This document shows, piece by piece, positions 5,405 through 6,641 of a DNA stretch of 6,641 nt. The position numbers and the translations under genes are program-made. This DNA comes from an uncultured Clostridia bacterium. GTDB taxonomy: Bacteria > Bacillota > Clostridia > HGM11514. The notes beneath the pieces were generated by a model, which did not search any database, was not told the origin of the DNA, and saw only the letters and a program-made list of their open reading frames with translations. Each line of letters opens with the position of its first letter. Positions within the stretch are counted from its first letter, which is position 1. The DNA lies in contig CABSMD010000146.1 in NCBI GenBank assembly GCA_902478725.1, forward strand, positions 1 to 6,641. The letters are read 5' to 3'.

Positions 5405-5466
5405 GCTGTTAGGCTCGCCGTAGAGGCAGCGCCTTATAGCTGGATTTGAAAGCGGGGTAAAGCATT

Positions 5467-6516
5467 ATGTGTAATCGGTGTAACAAAAACATTACTTATC
5501 AGGAACGCTTGAAAATTGAGGTTCTGCATCAGCAGGGATATTCCGCCCGGCGTATTGCTGAAGCTCTGGGCCGGGGTGAACGTACAATTTATAGAGAATT
5601 AAAACGCGGCCCTTATCAACGGCTTTTAGCTTCTTGGGATTGGACTACTGCTTATAGTGCTGATATCGCCCAGCGTTCGGCTGATCGGTGTACCGCCCGC
5701 AAAGGCGCGCCTTTGAAAATCGGCCATGACCATGAATTTGCCAGTTATATTTCTTCCCGGCTTCGTTCCGGGCTTAGTCCTGCCGCTGCATTGGGAGAAA
5801 TGCGCCGGAAAGGATTGTCATTCAATACTACTATCAGTGTTCCGACGCTCTACCGTTATTTGGATTCTGGTGTACTCTCCGTAGGCAATGAATCTTTGAT
5901 TTCCGGCAAGCGTCCCCGCCGATGCCGAAAGGCAAAACCGCACAACATTCAAAATCCCTTGGCAAAAAGCATTACTCAGCGGCCTGAATATGTTAACCTG
6001 CGTGATGAAGTCGGTCATTGGGAAATGGATACCGTTGTCGGTGAGAAAAAAGCCGGGCAAAGCTGTTTACTTGTTCTTACCGAACGCATGTCCCGAAAAG
6101 AAATTATTATCAAAATGGCGGGTAAAACTGCGGCTTGTACTGTCCGTGCTCTGGATATCCTGCAACGCCGCTATGGGGCTGATTTCCCGCGTATTTTTAA
6201 AACGATTACTGTAGATAACGGTTGTGAGTTTGCCGATGTGAAAGGCATCGAAAAGGACGGCAGGACGCAATTGTATTTCTGTCATCCGTACAGTTCATGG
6301 GAACGGGGCAGTAATGAAAACCTCAATAAAATGATTCGGCGCTTTGTTCCTAAGGGATTCAGTATTAACAAGGTTTCCCGGAAACAGGTTCACCGGATTC
6401 AAACTTTTATGAACAGCTATCCGCGGAAAATCCTTGGCTGGCGTTGCGCCGATGATGTTTTTTATGAAGCGTTTTTGAAGGAAGGCATAAATCTAACCGG
6501 CTATCAAAAACAATAG
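5467..6516 (+). CDS. IS30-family DDE transposase, 349 aa, apparently intact
   Basis: The start at 5467 is the only ATG before the DNA-binding domain; a GCGGGG stretch ending nine bases upstream is a modest ribosome-binding site. Residues about 8-48 form the IS30-type helix-turn-helix (YQERLKIEVLHQQGYSARRIAEALGRGERTIYREL). The catalytic core has D188 in GHWEMDTVVG, D250 in TVDNGCEF and E284 in ERGSNENLN, with 33 residues between the second Asp and the Glu, the DD(33)E spacing of IS30. The family signature MIRRFVPKG follows. All key residues are present, and the length is normal for the family. It would cut and join the element's ends; IS30-type enzymes often favour particular target sites. In this context it probably serves as the phage integrase/transposase. 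A CNRC pair at the N-terminus is unusual. Base composition matches the phage genes, so it does not look newly arrived. Confidence 0.93.
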   Translation: MCNRCNKNITYQERLKIEVLHQQGYSARRIAEALGRGERTIYRELKRGPYQRLLASWDWTTAYSADIAQRSADRCTARKGAPLKIGHDHEFASYISSRLRSGLSPAAALGEMRRKGLSFNTTISVPTLYRYLDSGVLSVGNESLISGKRPRRCRKAKPHNIQNPLAKSITQRPEYVNLRDEVGHWEMDTVVGEKKAGQSCLLVLTERMSRKEIIIKMAGKTAACTVRALDILQRRYGADFPRIFKTITVDNGCEFADVKGIEKDGRTQLYFCHPYSSWERGSNENLNKMIRRFVPKGFSINKVSRKQVHRIQTFMNSYPRKILGWRCADDVFYEAFLKEGINLTGYQKQ

Positions 6517-6606
6517 CTTTCTTTTGTGTATTTTGCCCTTTCTTCCCTTTTGTCAATATTTCTGCCTATACTTTCTTGACTTTACCATTTTGGAGGATTT
6601 TCCGCC
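6517..6606. other. T-rich noncoding tail after the transposase
   Basis: The + strand is strongly pyrimidine-rich (runs of CTTT and CCCTTT). No stem with a T tract follows the transposase closely, so no terminator is called here. No inverted match to the sequence before 5467 was found, so transposon ends are not located. Confidence 0.4.
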
Positions 6607-6641
6607 GTGTTTCCGCAGGCTCTGCGCACACGCTGCTTTTT
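6607..6641 (+). CDS. Possible start of a following gene (partial)
   Basis: GGAGG (6592-6596) is followed after ten bases by a GTG at 6607 and a frame that stays open to the window end (MFPQALRTRCF). This is too short to identify. The same bases can instead fold as a hairpin (CGTGT..CGCAG, 6606-6618, with CTGCG..ACACG, 6622-6632) followed by CTGCTTTTT, which would be a terminator. The evidence does not decide. Confidence 0.2.
   Translation, partial: MFPQALRTRCF

Larger units (their letters stand above)
5099..5466. other. Noncoding, hairpin-rich intergenic region (candidate origin and packaging region)
   Basis: No credible gene on either strand in this 368-base stretch: frames are short and lack ribosome-binding sites. 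It holds a cluster of inverted repeats (5122-5136, 5149-5193, 5248-5260, 5278-5293 and the long 5342-5404). Filamentous phages carry the plus- and minus-strand origins and the packaging hairpin in such an intergenic region, so this is the best candidate. No nick-site consensus could be identified with confidence. A promoter for the transposase would be expected in 5405-5460, but I see no convincing -35/-10 pair. Confidence 0.55.
1..6516 (+). mobile_element. Inovirus-type (filamentous phage) element, left end truncated
   Basis: The order of functions matches filamentous phages: rolling-circle initiator, small second replication-region gene, short coat protein followed by a terminator, large signal-peptide-bearing adsorption protein with a C-terminal anchor, several small membrane proteins, and a Zot/pI-type ATPase. 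A hairpin-rich noncoding region and an IS30-family transposase follow. All but one small gene lie on the same strand with overlaps or gaps of a few bases. No secretin gene is seen, which fits a host with one membrane, though the window is incomplete. No att site, flanking duplication or host gene can be identified, so whether it is integrated or episomal is not decided. The right boundary is placed at the transposase end only for convenience. Confidence 0.85.

Noticed and set aside
6570..6586. TTTCTTGACTT as a rolling-circle nick site
   Set aside because: It only partly resembles the CTTGATA-type nick sites, and no supporting hairpin is beside it.

Overview
The window looks like most of a filamentous-phage (inovirus-type) genome from a Gram-positive, probably clostridial (Bacillota), host. 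It may be an integrated prophage or an episome. The host inference rests on strong AGGAGG/AAGGGG ribosome-binding sites, tight overlapping gene starts, Gram-positive-style signal peptides, moderately AT-rich DNA with a T-rich coding strand, and the absence of any outer-membrane secretin (pIV) gene in the part seen. The left end cuts into the replication gene, so the element is not complete here.

The layout, left to right on the + strand, follows the classical inovirus modules. Replication: a 5'-truncated HUH-type rolling-circle initiator (2-550), overlapped by an unassigned 141-aa protein in the position where ssDNA-binding proteins usually sit (547-972). Structure: a small hairpin (973-994), a 66-aa major-coat-like protein (1026-1226) and a strong hairpin terminator (1243-1278). 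A 631-aa pIII-like adsorption protein follows (1496-3391), with signal peptide, Asn/Thr/Tyr-rich region, LamG-like domain, Gly-rich linker and C-terminal anchor. Next come three small membrane proteins (3405-3560, 3553-3861, 3874-4056). Assembly: a Zot/pI-type ATPase (4053-4952). The operon ends with a 44-aa cysteine-rich acidic protein (4964-5098). About 370 bases of noncoding, hairpin-rich DNA follow (5099-5466), the best candidate for origin, packaging signal and terminator functions. An intact IS30-family DDE transposase (5467-6516) comes next, probably the element's integrase/transposase.

One gene runs the other way: a 55-aa membrane protein on the minus strand (1436 to 1269). It has its own ribosome-binding site, is divergent from the pIII operon and converges on the coat-gene terminator.

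How the genes should work together (inference from inovirus biology): the initiator nicks and replicates the circle, the coat and minor coat proteins wait in the cytoplasmic membrane, the Zot-like ATPase drives extrusion through the single membrane, and the pIII-like protein caps the virion and binds a host surface ligand. The IS30 transposase would move the element into chromosomes. Five well-supported genes here (51, 55 and 44 aa, plus the re-started 66-aa coat and 299-aa ATPase) are easily missed or mis-started by automatic calling.
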